NCBI GenBank assembly: GCA_903864275.1
Contig: CAIPFE010000061.1
Span: forward strand, 1 to 63,427
Direction: 5' to 3'
DNA: 63,427 bases
DNA from: an uncultured Mucilaginibacter sp.
GTDB lineage: Bacteria; Bacteroidota; Bacteroidia; Sphingobacteriales; Sphingobacteriaceae
Part shown: positions 26,765-36,293 of the stretch, one piece after another
How positions within the stretch are numbered: position 1 is the first letter of the stretch
How the letters are laid out: each line of letters begins with the position of its first letter
Position numbers and translations under genes: made by a program
The notes under the pieces: model-generated
Told to the model about the DNA's origin: nothing
Database searches by the model: none
What the model saw: the letters and a program-made list of their open reading frames with translations, nothing else

Positions 26765-27541
26765 TTACAATAACGCGCTGCTATTCTTATCCAAAAATAA
26801 AACAGCGTTGTTATGCTTCCGTAAGATAGTTGATGGATGTTTTTCAATGATTTCAGCGTTAACTGTATTATACACAGCGTCGGCTTTTTTCTTCCCCGGC
26901 ACAATACAGTAAATATATTTACCGGCCATAAGTGCCGGGATAGTTAGCGTTATGGCATAGGCAGGTACCTCAATTAGGTTTGCGAAACAACCATCATTTA
27001 CCTGCTGCTGCCTGCAAGGTGCATCAAGCTTTACCATTTTTACAATTAATGGGTCATTAAAATCGGCAACCGGCGGATCGTTAAACGCAACATGCCCGTT
27101 TTCACCAATGCCCATGCACACAATATCCGGCGGGTATTGTGCCAATAATCCGGCATACCGACTGCATTCGGTACCAATATCGGCAGCATTGCCGTTGATG
27201 TAGTTTACGGTATGAAAGTGCACCTTGTCAAATAGATTTTCCTTAAGGTAAGATGCAAACTTACGTGGATCGTCTTCGGGCAACTCAATGTATTCATCCA
27301 TGTGAAAGGCATTTACGCGCCGCCAGTCTATTATTGTTTTTTCAGTTAAAGCGGCTAAAAATTCATTTTGCGATGGGGCAGAGGCGAAGATGATATTTAC
27401 AAACTCCTGTTGCCTGTGCAGCTTGTTTATGGTTGTGCAAACCATGTCCGCAGCATCTTCGCCCATAAGCACCCTGTTTGCATAAATATTGACAGCCAAA
27501 TCACCGGCATGCCGTGTAGACATATAACGCATCCTATGCAT
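26765..27541 (-). CDS. nagB: Glucosamine-6-phosphate deaminase
   Basis: 258 residues. Conserved motifs FHMDEY (catalytic Asp region) and CMGIGENGHVAFNDPP (with the catalytic His). It converts glucosamine-6-phosphate to fructose-6-phosphate and ammonia in the cytoplasm. Its start is next to the nagA stop (1 bp apart), so it is the last gene of the GH20-nagA-nagB unit. The N-terminus has three Met codons within 7 residues, so the exact start is uncertain by a few codons. Confidence 0.9.
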   Translation of the reverse strand: MHRMRYMSTRHAGDLAVNIYANRVLMGEDAADMVCTTINKLHRQQEFVNIIFASAPSQNEFLAALTEKTIIDWRRVNAFHMDEYIELPEDDPRKFASYLKENLFDKVHFHTVNYINGNAADIGTECSRYAGLLAQYPPDIVCMGIGENGHVAFNDPPVADFNDPLIVKMVKLDAPCRQQQVNDGCFANLIEVPAYAITLTIPALMAGKYIYCIVPGKKKADAVYNTVNAEIIEKHPSTILRKHNNAVLFLDKNSSALL

Positions 27542-27542
27542 G

Positions 27543-28757
27543 CTAATGGATCAGCCTTTCGTTCATAACCAAATTTTTATTGTAAACTACCTTGCCTTTG
27601 ATGATGCTCATCTCAATATTTATATCCTTGTCAAAAATAACAATATCCGCATCCTTCCCTGTTACAAGCGAGCCCTTTTTATTATCAATTTTCATGATAA
27701 CGGCAGGTGTATTCGCAGCCATCTGCACCGCTTCCAATAGCGGGATATCTGCCATAGTCATCATGGTACGCACTAACCGGTTTGTTGTTGCAACGCTGCC
27801 AGCGAAAGCACTGCGGTCGGGCAGCTTGGCAACGTTATCTTCAACGATCACTTTTATGCCGTTTTTTAGACTGCCCAAAATGCTTTCGCCCGGCGGCATG
27901 GCGGCGGCGCGCATAGCATCGGTTATTAATGCGATCTTTTGAGGGCCTTTTATTTTGTAGACTAATTTCAATAACGGAGCAGGCAAATGTATGCCATCTG
28001 CAATGATCTCCACATCCATATCATCGATTAGGTAAGCGCTTTCTATTACTCCCGCATAACGGAACGCATTACGCCGCGTTACACCCGACATGCCCGAATA
28101 AAGGTGTGTCGCCAGTGTATAACCATTTTCAAAAGCTTCCACTACTTCTTCGTAAATAGCATCGGTATGGGCAATGGCGGCCAGGATCCCTTTGGATGTT
28201 ACATATTTGCCAAACTCAATGGCGCCCTTTAATTCGGGGGCGGCACTCCAACGTTTAATGGCTGTTGTGCCCGATAATATTTCCTTATATTCCTTGGGAT
28301 CCGGGTCGCGGATATAGCGCGGGTCCTGCGCGCCACATTGGTTCACGGCAAAATACGGCCCCTCCAAATGCATGCTTATAAATTCAGAACCGTTCGCATT
28401 TTGCCTGTCCGCTATTTCATATATCCTCAGCGTTTCCAGCAGGTCTTCTTTGCTGCTTGTCAAAGTGGTCGGCAGCATTGCGGTAGTGCCATATTGCGCA
28501 TGTGTATTGGCGATTGCCAGAAATGCCTCCACGGTATTATCCATGAAATCGTGCCCGCCGCCGCCGTGTACGTGGATGTCGATAAAGCCGGGAGAAATAT
28601 ATTTGCCGCCCGCGTCTATTTCCGCAATTCCAGGCGTGTCAATATTGCCCTCGCTTATCGCCGTTATCTTGCCATCAGCAATCAGCACGGTGCCATGACT
28701 GATAATGCGCGACGGCGTAATAATTTGCCCGTTATATATTTTTAGCTGATGCTCCAC
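27543..28757 (-). CDS. nagA: N-acetylglucosamine-6-phosphate deacetylase
   Basis: 404 residues. Amidohydrolase metal motif FIDIHVHGGGG, the loop HLEGPYF, and ITDAM with the catalytic Asp near the C-terminal third. It removes acetyl from GlcNAc-6-phosphate, feeding NagB. It lies 20 bp after the GH20 gene and 1 bp before nagB. No GlcNAc kinase or transporter is visible in the window, so the phosphorylation step must be encoded elsewhere. Confidence 0.93.
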   Translation of the reverse strand: MEHQLKIYNGQIITPSRIISHGTVLIADGKITAISEGNIDTPGIAEIDAGGKYISPGFIDIHVHGGGGHDFMDNTVEAFLAIANTHAQYGTTAMLPTTLTSSKEDLLETLRIYEIADRQNANGSEFISMHLEGPYFAVNQCGAQDPRYIRDPDPKEYKEILSGTTAIKRWSAAPELKGAIEFGKYVTSKGILAAIAHTDAIYEEVVEAFENGYTLATHLYSGMSGVTRRNAFRYAGVIESAYLIDDMDVEIIADGIHLPAPLLKLVYKIKGPQKIALITDAMRAAAMPPGESILGSLKNGIKVIVEDNVAKLPDRSAFAGSVATTNRLVRTMMTMADIPLLEAVQMAANTPAVIMKIDNKKGSLVTGKDADIVIFDKDINIEMSIIKGKVVYNKNLVMNERLIH

Positions 28758-28777
28758 TGTTTGCCTTTTATGCTTTG

Positions 28778-30328
28778 TTATTTAGTTCGCGATAATCGTT
28801 CGTACAAAAGCTTTACCCGCATATTCCTAAGATCGTTCTCCTGTTTTAGTTCCGAAGGGTTGAGGTAGTTTTTGTTCAGTTCATTAAAGTGCATATCGAG
28901 TACCGTTTCATTCATCATCATATTTTTCAGCTCCTGTAAAATGCCCGGTACCTGGTCGGGAGTAAATGATGGTGCATTAAGCCGTTCCAGGATTTCATGG
29001 AATTGAACATAATGCAGCCTGATGCCCTCCATCAACCTGTAATGCTCAAACTCTTCTTTATTATCTTTGGGGTGAAGGTCGTAAAGTGTTTCGGCAGCTG
29101 TTCTGGTACTATCCAGCAATTGTTTTACCGTAAGCGGCATTGGCGATCTAACTTTTCCATGCACTATTTCATATGGCGCAGTTTTTAAACTTTTCCAAAA
29201 TTTTGCCGATTCCTCCGCGTCAAAACCATATTGGTCTTTACAATATTTCGTAATAAATGCATCGATATCCAGCGGGGTTGTTGATTTTATGCTTTCGGCA
29301 TAAGCAGCTATGAGGATATTAAACCCGCTGATAGGGTATACATGCCTGATGGCATATTCCTCTGTCATCTCTTCTTCCGATTCAAAAACCGGGGAGTACT
29401 GGCCGGAGGTCGACCAGGAGGTCATCACAATTCCCTTATAACCCAACTTTGCCGATGCGGGAACAAAATCACGGATATTTTTAAAATGCTTTGCCCATTC
29501 TGTCAAAAAATAATTGTCTGGCGAGGAGCGCAAAGCAGGAGCGCCCCATATCTCATAGCCGCTTTCCAGCAGTTTTTGATGGGCGCCAAACCGGTTCATT
29601 TCCCAGCCATAGTTCCAGTCGACAAATACGGTGCCTTTCGGCAGCAATTTTATAGCATCGGGATATTTCAAAACAATATCGGCCCAAAGCACCGGCGTTT
29701 TTCCAAGCTTGATAACAATATCGCACAACATTTTTATATAGTCGATATAGAGCTTTGATTTGCCTTCCTTAGCCACCATTAACTTACATCTTTCGTCATG
29801 ACCCAGCAAGTAAGTTTCATCGCCGCCGATATGGATATATTTTGAGGTATGGGTAGCGGCCAACTCCGTGTAGAGGTCGGTAAATAAAGCTTTATCCTGT
29901 TCTGTTTGCAGCGGGCAAACCTGCGAAAAATCTTTTTGGTCTTCCCGAAGGTCTTTATACCTGTCGTTCCTCAAAATATATTCCACATGCCCAAAGCTTT
30001 GCTGTAAAGGGATCACATCAATACCCAGGTCAGTGCAATATTTTATAAATGAAATAATTTCGCTTTTGGTGTAAGCATACCTGTTGGGGATGAGCGGGTG
30101 TTTTTCGAAGGGATATGTGCCTTCCCACTCCATGATGAGTGTATTTATACCATCCTTGCTCAATTTCAAGGCAAAGGCTTTCAACGCGTCCATCGTCATT
30201 ACCTGTATCCGCAGGTCAAGGTGAAAACCTGTTACAATAAATGGCGATTGTTGTTTTATGGTGCCCTGGCCCCGCGCACTGTAAACCGTTACCAGCAATG
30301 CCAGTAATACTATTTTAAACTTTGTCAT
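28778..30328 (-). CDS. GH20-type beta-N-acetylhexosaminidase, secreted
   Basis: 516 residues from the ATG at 30328 (MTKFKIVLLALLVTVYSARGQG gives a good signal peptide, so a longer in-frame start at 30430 is rejected). A TIM-barrel sequence with the GH20 catalytic pair in HIGGDETY (Asp170-Glu171) and an aromatic W region (WADIVLKYP, FVDWNYGWE). It is expected to release N-acetylhexosamine from chitin- or glycan-derived oligosaccharides outside the cytoplasm. It is followed by nagA and nagB in the same direction, giving a short hydrolysis-to-glycolysis route. Confidence 0.87.
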   Translation of the reverse strand: MTKFKIVLLALLVTVYSARGQGTIKQQSPFIVTGFHLDLRIQVMTMDALKAFALKLSKDGINTLIMEWEGTYPFEKHPLIPNRYAYTKSEIISFIKYCTDLGIDVIPLQQSFGHVEYILRNDRYKDLREDQKDFSQVCPLQTEQDKALFTDLYTELAATHTSKYIHIGGDETYLLGHDERCKLMVAKEGKSKLYIDYIKMLCDIVIKLGKTPVLWADIVLKYPDAIKLLPKGTVFVDWNYGWEMNRFGAHQKLLESGYEIWGAPALRSSPDNYFLTEWAKHFKNIRDFVPASAKLGYKGIVMTSWSTSGQYSPVFESEEEMTEEYAIRHVYPISGFNILIAAYAESIKSTTPLDIDAFITKYCKDQYGFDAEESAKFWKSLKTAPYEIVHGKVRSPMPLTVKQLLDSTRTAAETLYDLHPKDNKEEFEHYRLMEGIRLHYVQFHEILERLNAPSFTPDQVPGILQELKNMMMNETVLDMHFNELNKNYLNPSELKQENDLRNMRVKLLYERLSRTK

Positions 30329-30499
30329 GAACAGGCAAATTGGATTATTATGGATATTTCTGACCCAACATATCCATTGTTCGAAAATAGAAAAAAAACA
30401 TGGAAAGTTGATGGAGGGGGTGCATTTCAATTGTTCTGCCCCGTTGGGGACAAAAGGTCTGCAGAAAGAAATTATTGCCCGACGAGGTTTATTGACAGC

Positions 30500-30853
30500 T
30501 CAACTAAACCTGTTTACCAGCGTTATCAAATCTGCCACATCGAATGGTTTTTTAAGAAAAGCGTCCGCTCCGCTGCCATTGGCAATCTCCTCCAGTTTAT
30601 TGTCTGCCGATATGAGCGCGACCGGGAAATGAACGGTTGCAGGATTGTTTTTAAGCATCAGGCAAAAATCCTTCCCTGACCCCTGGTGAAGCCGGTTATC
30701 CATCATTATCAGAAAAGGCTGATGCAAATGGATATGGGTCAACGGTTCATCATTGTTTGCTGCTATCACCTCATAACCTTCCTCGGTGAGAATATAGGTC
30801 ATGATGTCAAGCGTATCCTTATCATCTTCAATTACGATTATTTTTTTTGACAT
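30500..30853 (-). CDS. Single-domain response regulator (CheY-like)
   Basis: 117 residues, receiver domain only. Acidic pair Asp10-Asp11, phospho-acceptor Asp52 (MMDNRL), Ser82 and Lys102 (KKPF) are all present, so it should be phosphorylatable. No output domain and no histidine kinase in the window. It lies upstream of the GH20 gene in the same direction with 171 bp between, too far to call an operon with confidence. It probably serves a kinase elsewhere. Confidence 0.9.
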   Translation of the reverse strand: MSKKIIVIEDDKDTLDIMTYILTEEGYEVIAANNDEPLTHIHLHQPFLIMMDNRLHQGSGKDFCLMLKNNPATVHFPVALISADNKLEEIANGSGADAFLKKPFDVADLITLVNRFS

Positions 30854-30971
30854 AGCAATTAGGTGCTATGAAGGTAGCAAATAAAATTTTAATTAGTTAG
30901 ATAATTTTTTTACAACTAATAAAAATTATGATGATCGTGACTGCAATAAATTCAGGCTGCCCTTAAACTAA

Positions 30972-31000
30972 AAAAGAGCCTGTGAGGACTCTTTTCTTTT
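30972..31000 (-). terminator. Bidirectional intrinsic terminator
   Basis: Stem AAAAGAG/CTCTTTT with a CCTGTGAGG inner part, flanked by T-runs in both directions. It lies just downstream of the 44-codon minus-strand ORF and is well placed to end it. Confidence 0.6.
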
Positions 31001-31027
31001 CATAGGTAGACGTGGATGATATGATGG

Positions 31028-31162
31028 TCAGGCCGCTTTTTTAATGAGGGCCTGTTTATTTTCCTGTATCATTTTAAAACGTTCAATGTCTTGCTGCAAT
31101 GATGCTTTTAATTCAAGGTCTATTGCCTTTAATATTACTGTGGTGCTGGTTGAACTTTTCAT
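31028..31162 (-). CDS. 44-residue helical basic protein ORF
   Basis: Reading from ATG 31162 to TGA 31028: opens MKSSTSTTVILKAIDLELKA, continues as an amphipathic, Lys/Glu-rich helix (SLQQDIERFKMIQENKQALI) and ends KKAA. There is no signal peptide or membrane helix. A hairpin with T-runs follows 28 bp downstream, and no other gene covers this 500-bp gap (30854-31415), so it is a plausible small-protein gene. I do not recognise a family; a coiled-coil oligomer or small partner protein is possible. Confidence 0.55.
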   Translation of the reverse strand: MKSSTSTTVILKAIDLELKASLQQDIERFKMIQENKQALIKKAA

Positions 31163-31415
31163 AAGTTTAGTTTTAATGTTTGTATTTTCAGCTATGCCAA
31201 CATTGTGCCATTATTTCGTCGGACAGATAAAAATCATCGGTTCTATAAAAAATCATCTAAAACTTCCCATCGAACTATAATAAAAGCGGACAGACTGTAT
31301 ATTCAGGCATATAATTTTGTTCAGAAAAATGTGCAACCCTTAAAATAACTGTATAAATTGCAGTTTTTTGGCTTCATGCGTAAACCGGCTGATGCCTGTC
31401 TCAACAACTAAACCG

Positions 31416-32576
31416 ATGAAGGTAAAACTAATCGCACTGTTATTATTTACAACTCATGTCGCTATAGCCCAGGATAGCCTTTTTGCCCGCAAAATGGTAG
31501 ACACTTTGGCCTCACCGTACTTTTGGGGACGAGGCTATACTAAAAATGGCATGGCAAAGGCCGCAGTCTTTCTAACAAGTCAGTTGCGTAGCTACGGCGT
31601 AAGCCCTATGGACGGCAAAAACTTTATGCAGGAATTTAGTTACCGGGTTAATACCTTTCCAGGTAAAATGGAAGTTACCATCAATGGCGTTGTGTTGATG
31701 CCGGGCAGGGATTTTATCGTCAGCCCTGATAGCCGCGGTGTTAAAGGTGAAGGGAAACTGGTGCAAAGTGATAGCATAAGATTTGTAGACCAGGCAAACC
31801 GCATCGTTGTAGTGCTTGAAGATAAATTAACCTGGTCGGCCGAACAAAAGGTATTGGACTATACGGTGATAGAGCTGGATAAACAGCTCCAGAAAACTTT
31901 GCCCGCAACGATCAATGTAAACATCGAAAACAAAATGAACGATGATTTTAAAACGGGCAATATTTGTGGTATAGTAAAAGGGACATCCAAACCTGATTCA
32001 GTCATCGTTTATACCGCGCATTACGATCATTTGGGCGGCATGGGCAGCGATACCTATTTCCCCGGCGCCAATGATAATGCCAGCGGGGTAACGCAGGTAT
32101 TATCATTGGCTAAATATTATGCCGCACACCAGCAGGCCTACACCATGGCATTTATCCTGTTCGCGGGCGAAGAGGCCGGCTTGCTTGGCTCAAAATATTT
32201 TAGCGAAAATCCGCTTATCCCTTTGAAAAATATCCGGTTTTTAGTGAACCTCGACCTGGAAGGGACAGGGATTGACGGTATTACCGTGGTCAATGCCACC
32301 ATTTATCCTAATGAGTTTACTATGCTTAAACAGATCAATGAAAAAAATAAATTGCTGGTAAAAGTAAATTCAAGGGGCAAAGCCGCAAACAGCGACCATT
32401 ATTTTTTTACTGAGAAGGGTGTGCCCTCCTTTTTTATGTACACACTGGGCGGAATAAAAGCCTATCATGATATTTATGACATCAGCGCAACCCTACCCTT
32501 AACAGAATACCGCAACTTATTTAATTTATTGCTTAAGTTTAACGACGGGCTGATGAATGTTGCCGACAACCAATAA
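31416..32576 (+). CDS. Secreted M28-family metallopeptidase
   Basis: 386 residues from ATG 31416; an upstream TTG (31368) and ATG (31392) are in frame but only the third start gives a clean signal peptide (MKVKLIALLLFTTHVAIAQ). Zinc-site motifs of M28 aminopeptidases: AHYDHLGG, GANDNASG, FAGEEAGLLGS (catalytic Glu plus ligand Glu), VNLDLEG, and a final His near AYHDIYD. It should be a periplasmic or exported di-zinc exopeptidase. It is convergent with the DUF985 gene. Confidence 0.88.
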   Translation: MKVKLIALLLFTTHVAIAQDSLFARKMVDTLASPYFWGRGYTKNGMAKAAVFLTSQLRSYGVSPMDGKNFMQEFSYRVNTFPGKMEVTINGVVLMPGRDFIVSPDSRGVKGEGKLVQSDSIRFVDQANRIVVVLEDKLTWSAEQKVLDYTVIELDKQLQKTLPATINVNIENKMNDDFKTGNICGIVKGTSKPDSVIVYTAHYDHLGGMGSDTYFPGANDNASGVTQVLSLAKYYAAHQQAYTMAFILFAGEEAGLLGSKYFSENPLIPLKNIRFLVNLDLEGTGIDGITVVNATIYPNEFTMLKQINEKNKLLVKVNSRGKAANSDHYFFTEKGVPSFFMYTLGGIKAYHDIYDISATLPLTEYRNLFNLLLKFNDGLMNVADNQ

Positions 32577-32606
32577 AGATGGAGGTTTGGCCGTTGTGTT
32601 CAATTT

Positions 32607-33098
32607 TTAAGCTCTGCATAACTTATCAAATAATGCAGCATGCTGTGGGTACAAGGCATTCATCTCCTGTTTTTGGGCCATTTCAAATTCGCCAAACTCA
32701 AATCCGGGCGCAACTGCACAACTAACCAGGGTAAACCCATCGGTTGAGGGTACTTCCACAGCAAACCACAAGCCCGCTTTAACAGCTAACGACAAGCTGC
32801 CAGAATGGGTATCCGATAGTTCAAACCCGGTGTGTATACCGTTTTCATTAATGACGTGAATAAGCAGCGGCGATCCTTTGTGAAAATACCATAACTCGTC
32901 CGAAGCGATGCGGTGAAAACCCGAGAAATCGGTTCCTTCCAGCAGGTAGTAAATGGAAGTGAGCGCCTGTCGTACCTTACGGGCGCCCACCCTCATTACC
33001 TGCTGCTGCGAACGAAAAATTTCTTTATAATAGCCCCCTTCGGGATGTCGCCGAAGGTTTAAGTTATCGATCCAGTGGGCAGCAGTTTCGGTGTGCAT
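32607..33098 (-). CDS. DUF985 cupin-like protein
   Basis: 163 residues. The sequence LNLRRHPEGGYYKEIFRS, YYLLEGTDFSGFHRI and DELWYFHKGSPL matches the DUF985 (cupin 5) family. A single beta-barrel domain, cytosolic. Metal-binding histidines are partly present. The enzymatic role in this family is not established. Confidence 0.85.
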   Translation of the reverse strand: MHTETAAHWIDNLNLRRHPEGGYYKEIFRSQQQVMRVGARKVRQALTSIYYLLEGTDFSGFHRIASDELWYFHKGSPLLIHVINENGIHTGFELSDTHSGSLSLAVKAGLWFAVEVPSTDGFTLVSCAVAPGFEFGEFEMAQKQEMNALYPQHAALFDKLCRA

Positions 33099-33218
33099 AA
33101 AATTGTTCTATTTGTTTGAACCAGGTTTACAAAATTCTAAATTTCCTGCTTAAATGGCCGCAACTATCTGAAAAATCTATAAAATCCCCTGAATCCGGGT
33201 TCAGACAAAAATTTGAGA

Positions 33219-33746
33219 CTAAAACAACATTTCACCCGGAGGCGTTACCCCTTTTAAGCGCAGGTATATAGTAGTTTGACCCCGGTGATGGGTTTGATGT
33301 TCAAATGCCTTGCCAAACGCGTTAGCTTTTGATATACTATGCCCTTCCAAAGATACAGTTTCATCCATTTGAGCAGTTGTAATGGCCTGCAGCGAACTGA
33401 TCACAAAATCATAGCTATCCAATACCGCTTTTGTAACTGCTTCCTTGGTTGGAGCAACCGTTTTTTCGGCCGATGTTTGGCCCATGGGGCTTGGTTTGCC
33501 GTTGGCAGTAGCGATGAAGAAATAATTGCCGTCTGCTAAATGGAGCATTTGTTGCGCAAAGGAGCGTATCTCGGGTGTTGGTTTAAAGCCATAACCATCC
33601 GCCGGCATGGCATCAAGGTAGGCTTTGGTATAATTTTTTGCGCGCTGCCATTCAGCCACCATTTGTGATTGGGTAAATTGCGCGAATACTGAACTGCTGA
33701 CGAAAGTTAATGCCAGGATAGTAAATAATAGTGATAAACGTTTCAT
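33219..33746 (-). CDS. Secreted DinB-like protein
   Basis: 175 residues. Signal peptide (MKRLSLLFTILALTFVSSSVFAQ) followed by a DinB four-helix domain (EWQRAKNYTKAYLDAM, ADGYGFKPTPEIRSFAQQMLHLADGNYFF, EHQTHHRGQTTIYLR). The HxxxH histidines of the DinB metal site are present (HLADGN and HQTHHRGQ). An exported DinB protein is less common than the cytosolic thiol-transferase-like members. A short hairpin (33189-33204) lies just downstream. Confidence 0.85.
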   Translation of the reverse strand: MKRLSLLFTILALTFVSSSVFAQFTQSQMVAEWQRAKNYTKAYLDAMPADGYGFKPTPEIRSFAQQMLHLADGNYFFIATANGKPSPMGQTSAEKTVAPTKEAVTKAVLDSYDFVISSLQAITTAQMDETVSLEGHSISKANAFGKAFEHQTHHRGQTTIYLRLKGVTPPGEMLF

Positions 33747-33865
33747 AATTTTAGGTTATTAAGTGGTTAAGATAATCTTCTTTGCTTGTGATGCGGGATA
33801 GCAAATATCAAAAATATTTTTCAAAATATTTAAAGTAAAAAAGATACCTTACGGACCTGCAGACC

Positions 33866-35185
33866 TCAAACTGCCGCCGCAACCGTCCTCTTTGCTTTCT
33901 TTTCCGCAAAATGCAATACGATCAAAAACAGCAAACCTAAAGCAAAAAAGCAATCCAGTGCCAGCGCTGAGTCGCGCATTTCGTGGGTAAATGCCTCTAC
34001 CTGGGCGAAACAAAACAAGCCTACCACTATAGCGGTTTTTTCGGTCACATCATAAAAGCTAAAAAATGAAGCTGTATCGGGAATACCTTCGGGCAGGTAT
34101 TTTGAGTAGGTAGAACGCGACAGAGACTGTACCCCGCCCATCACCAAACCAACCCCAAATGCTGCAAAATAAAACTGGGTTTCGTTAGCGATAAAGAAAA
34201 CCAGGCAGCATAAAATTGTCCAGATGGTTACCAGCACGATCAGTGTGCGCACGTTGCCATACCTGGCCGATGATTTGGAAGTAATATACGCGCCAATTAT
34301 AGCTACCACTTGTATAATAAGAATAATGCCGATCAGGTGTTCTTCAGGTATGTGCAGCTCTTTTGCGGCAAAATTGGCGGCTACCAGCATAATGGTTTGC
34401 ACCCCAACTGAGTAAAAAAAGAATGCCGATAGAAAGCGCTTTAGCAAGGGCATTGTCTTTATCTTGCCGAAAACCTTAGCCAGCTCCTTAAACCCGCCGG
34501 TAAGTACGTTATACTTATGCGAACCGGCGTTAGGCTCGCCTTTTGGCAGCATAACAAAAGGTATAATGGAAAATCCTATCCACCACGCAAATACAATTAG
34601 AAATGAAATACGGGCGCCAAAATCTTCTGTAATACCAAAAAAATTCTTTTCCAGTATAACCACTAAACATATTACTTGCACTACAATACTTCCTAAAAAA
34701 CCGTAAATAAAACCTTTTGCACTAACAGCATCCTGCTGATCGAGTGTGGCAATTTGAGGGAGGTAGGAGTTGTAAAAAACAAAGCCGCCGCAATAACCTA
34801 CTGATGCCAAACCATAAAAAATTAAAGGAAGCTCCAGGCTGCTATCTGATTTAAAAAAAAATAAGCCCGCACACGCTAAACTTCCCATCCATGTAAAAAA
34901 CTGCAGGTATCGCTTCTTATTCCCGCGATAATCGGCTATTGAGGTTAAAATAGGCAGCATTACTACTATAAGCAAATATGAAAGGCCCAGTATATTGATT
35001 TGTAATACAGTATTGACGTATTTGTGACCAAAAAAAGTAACCATATTGCCATTTTTTGGATTTGCAGTTACCCCAACATAATAAGCCGGGAATATGGTTG
35101 AGGTAATTACCATATTATACGATTGGTTGGCCCAATCGAACATGCTCCATGCCCAAATGGTTTTCTTATTGTTTTTTGCTTCCAT
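33866..35185 (-). CDS. MFS transporter, UMF1/Atg22 type
   Basis: 439 residues with about 12 hydrophobic helices. Opening IWAWSMFDWANQSYNMVITSTIFPAYY is the hallmark of the UMF1/Atg22-like family, and GVQSLSRSTYSKYLPEG is a further typical segment. Function is unassigned in bacteria; amino-acid or sugar efflux is a guess from the eukaryotic relatives. It is monocistronic by spacing. Confidence 0.88.
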   Translation of the reverse strand: MEAKNNKKTIWAWSMFDWANQSYNMVITSTIFPAYYVGVTANPKNGNMVTFFGHKYVNTVLQINILGLSYLLIVVMLPILTSIADYRGNKKRYLQFFTWMGSLACAGLFFFKSDSSLELPLIFYGLASVGYCGGFVFYNSYLPQIATLDQQDAVSAKGFIYGFLGSIVVQVICLVVILEKNFFGITEDFGARISFLIVFAWWIGFSIIPFVMLPKGEPNAGSHKYNVLTGGFKELAKVFGKIKTMPLLKRFLSAFFFYSVGVQTIMLVAANFAAKELHIPEEHLIGIILIIQVVAIIGAYITSKSSARYGNVRTLIVLVTIWTILCCLVFFIANETQFYFAAFGVGLVMGGVQSLSRSTYSKYLPEGIPDTASFFSFYDVTEKTAIVVGLFCFAQVEAFTHEMRDSALALDCFFALGLLFLIVLHFAEKKAKRTVAAAV

Positions 35186-35274
35186 AAAGGCCCTAAAAAT
35201 ATATAAATTTTAGAGCTTTCGAAAACTTTGTCAAAATCATGAGCACGGCCTTGAAGTGCCTTAAAAAATAAAAG

Positions 35275-36201
35275 CTATTCCACCGTTGATGCCTTAAGCA
35301 CACTAATGTCTTTACCACTTAACAGTTGCTGGTAATTGATCAGCTGAAAATTTTTACCGACCATGCTTCTGAACTCCGGTGACAGCAGCATATTAAGCTC
35401 GGTTTGCCGGTGAATGCTGGTTAATGGCTTGCCATCACTATCGTTCATCATCTTGCTGTTCATATCAAACAGGGCGTCCATCTCGGGGCTGGGCGTAGCG
35501 GTGTGGATCACCACAAGGTTTGGCCGGTTGGGATTCAAGTGATTGGTTACATAGTCTAAAAAAGCAACTTTTTTGGTGGCGACAGGTTCGCCCCACATTT
35601 CCTTGTAGGTCTCGCCAAAATAGGTTACGCTGCTTAAAGTTGATATAGCCAATTTATATTTATGCGCCAGTTTTTCTGTTAATGCCCGCAACTCGGGTGT
35701 CGAAAGCGCTATGCCCATGTGCGGGTCGATATAGGTAATTTTTAACCCGGATCCCAAAGCCCTTTCAATTTGTGCAGACAATTCTTTTTCGACTTCATCA
35801 AGCTTATACCCGCTTTTACCAAAGGCCCTGGTCGACTGTGGAAAATAACCGACCGTATCTACAAGACTTGGTACCGCAGTGCGGCCGGTTACCGGCCCCC
35901 AGCGGTAGTTTTTCCATTCGGATGTGAGCGTTAAATGTACGCCAACGCTCACATTGGGATGTTTCTTTAAAATCTCCACAGCCTCCTGGTACCAGGGGCA
36001 GGCAAACTGAACCGAAGCCGAAAAAGGCATCCCGGTTTCGGCCATTTTTTCGACAGCCATATTTACGGAATGGTTCATACCTATATCATCAAGACGCAGT
36101 AATAATTGGGGCAGTCCGCTGTTTGTATTTTGTGCCGAAACAGTTCCGGTCAGGCTAAATACGCCCAGCATAAAAACAAAAAGCATAAAGGTCTTTTCCA
36201 T
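35275..36201 (-). CDS. YdjC/ChbG-HpnK family deacetylase, exported
   Basis: 308 residues. Signal peptide (...SLTGTVSAQ), then LLLRLDDIGMNHSVN with the metal-binding Asp38-Asp39, GVHLTL, and ITYIDPHMGIAL with the later metal His. This is the YdjC-like carbohydrate deacetylase fold; ChbG of E. coli removes acetyl from chitooligosaccharides. The export signal suggests action outside the cytoplasm. It could complement the GH20/nag genes located 5 kb away, which is inference. Confidence 0.83.
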   Translation of the reverse strand: MEKTFMLFVFMLGVFSLTGTVSAQNTNSGLPQLLLRLDDIGMNHSVNMAVEKMAETGMPFSASVQFACPWYQEAVEILKKHPNVSVGVHLTLTSEWKNYRWGPVTGRTAVPSLVDTVGYFPQSTRAFGKSGYKLDEVEKELSAQIERALGSGLKITYIDPHMGIALSTPELRALTEKLAHKYKLAISTLSSVTYFGETYKEMWGEPVATKKVAFLDYVTNHLNPNRPNLVVIHTATPSPEMDALFDMNSKMMNDSDGKPLTSIHRQTELNMLLSPEFRSMVGKNFQLINYQQLLSGKDISVLKASTVE

Positions 36202-36293
36202 AAAGATGAGATTAAAGGACGCGGCAATTTACAATTAATATGGTTTTATGCAATTAGCGGTTGGCGTCGTCGTCATTAATCAACTACCAACTT

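Noticed and set aside
30329..30430. Longer N-terminus for the GH20 gene
   Set aside because: It would place 34 residues before an otherwise ideal signal peptide at MTKFKIVLLALL.
30327..30632. Plus-strand ORFs between the GH20 gene and the response regulator
   Set aside because: They run antisense through the response regulator and the spacer and contain no recognisable protein features.
33189..33204. CTGAAT/GTTCAG hairpin as terminator of the exported DinB gene
   Set aside because: The stem is only 6 bp with one G-U pair and lacks a T-run, so it is too weak to call.
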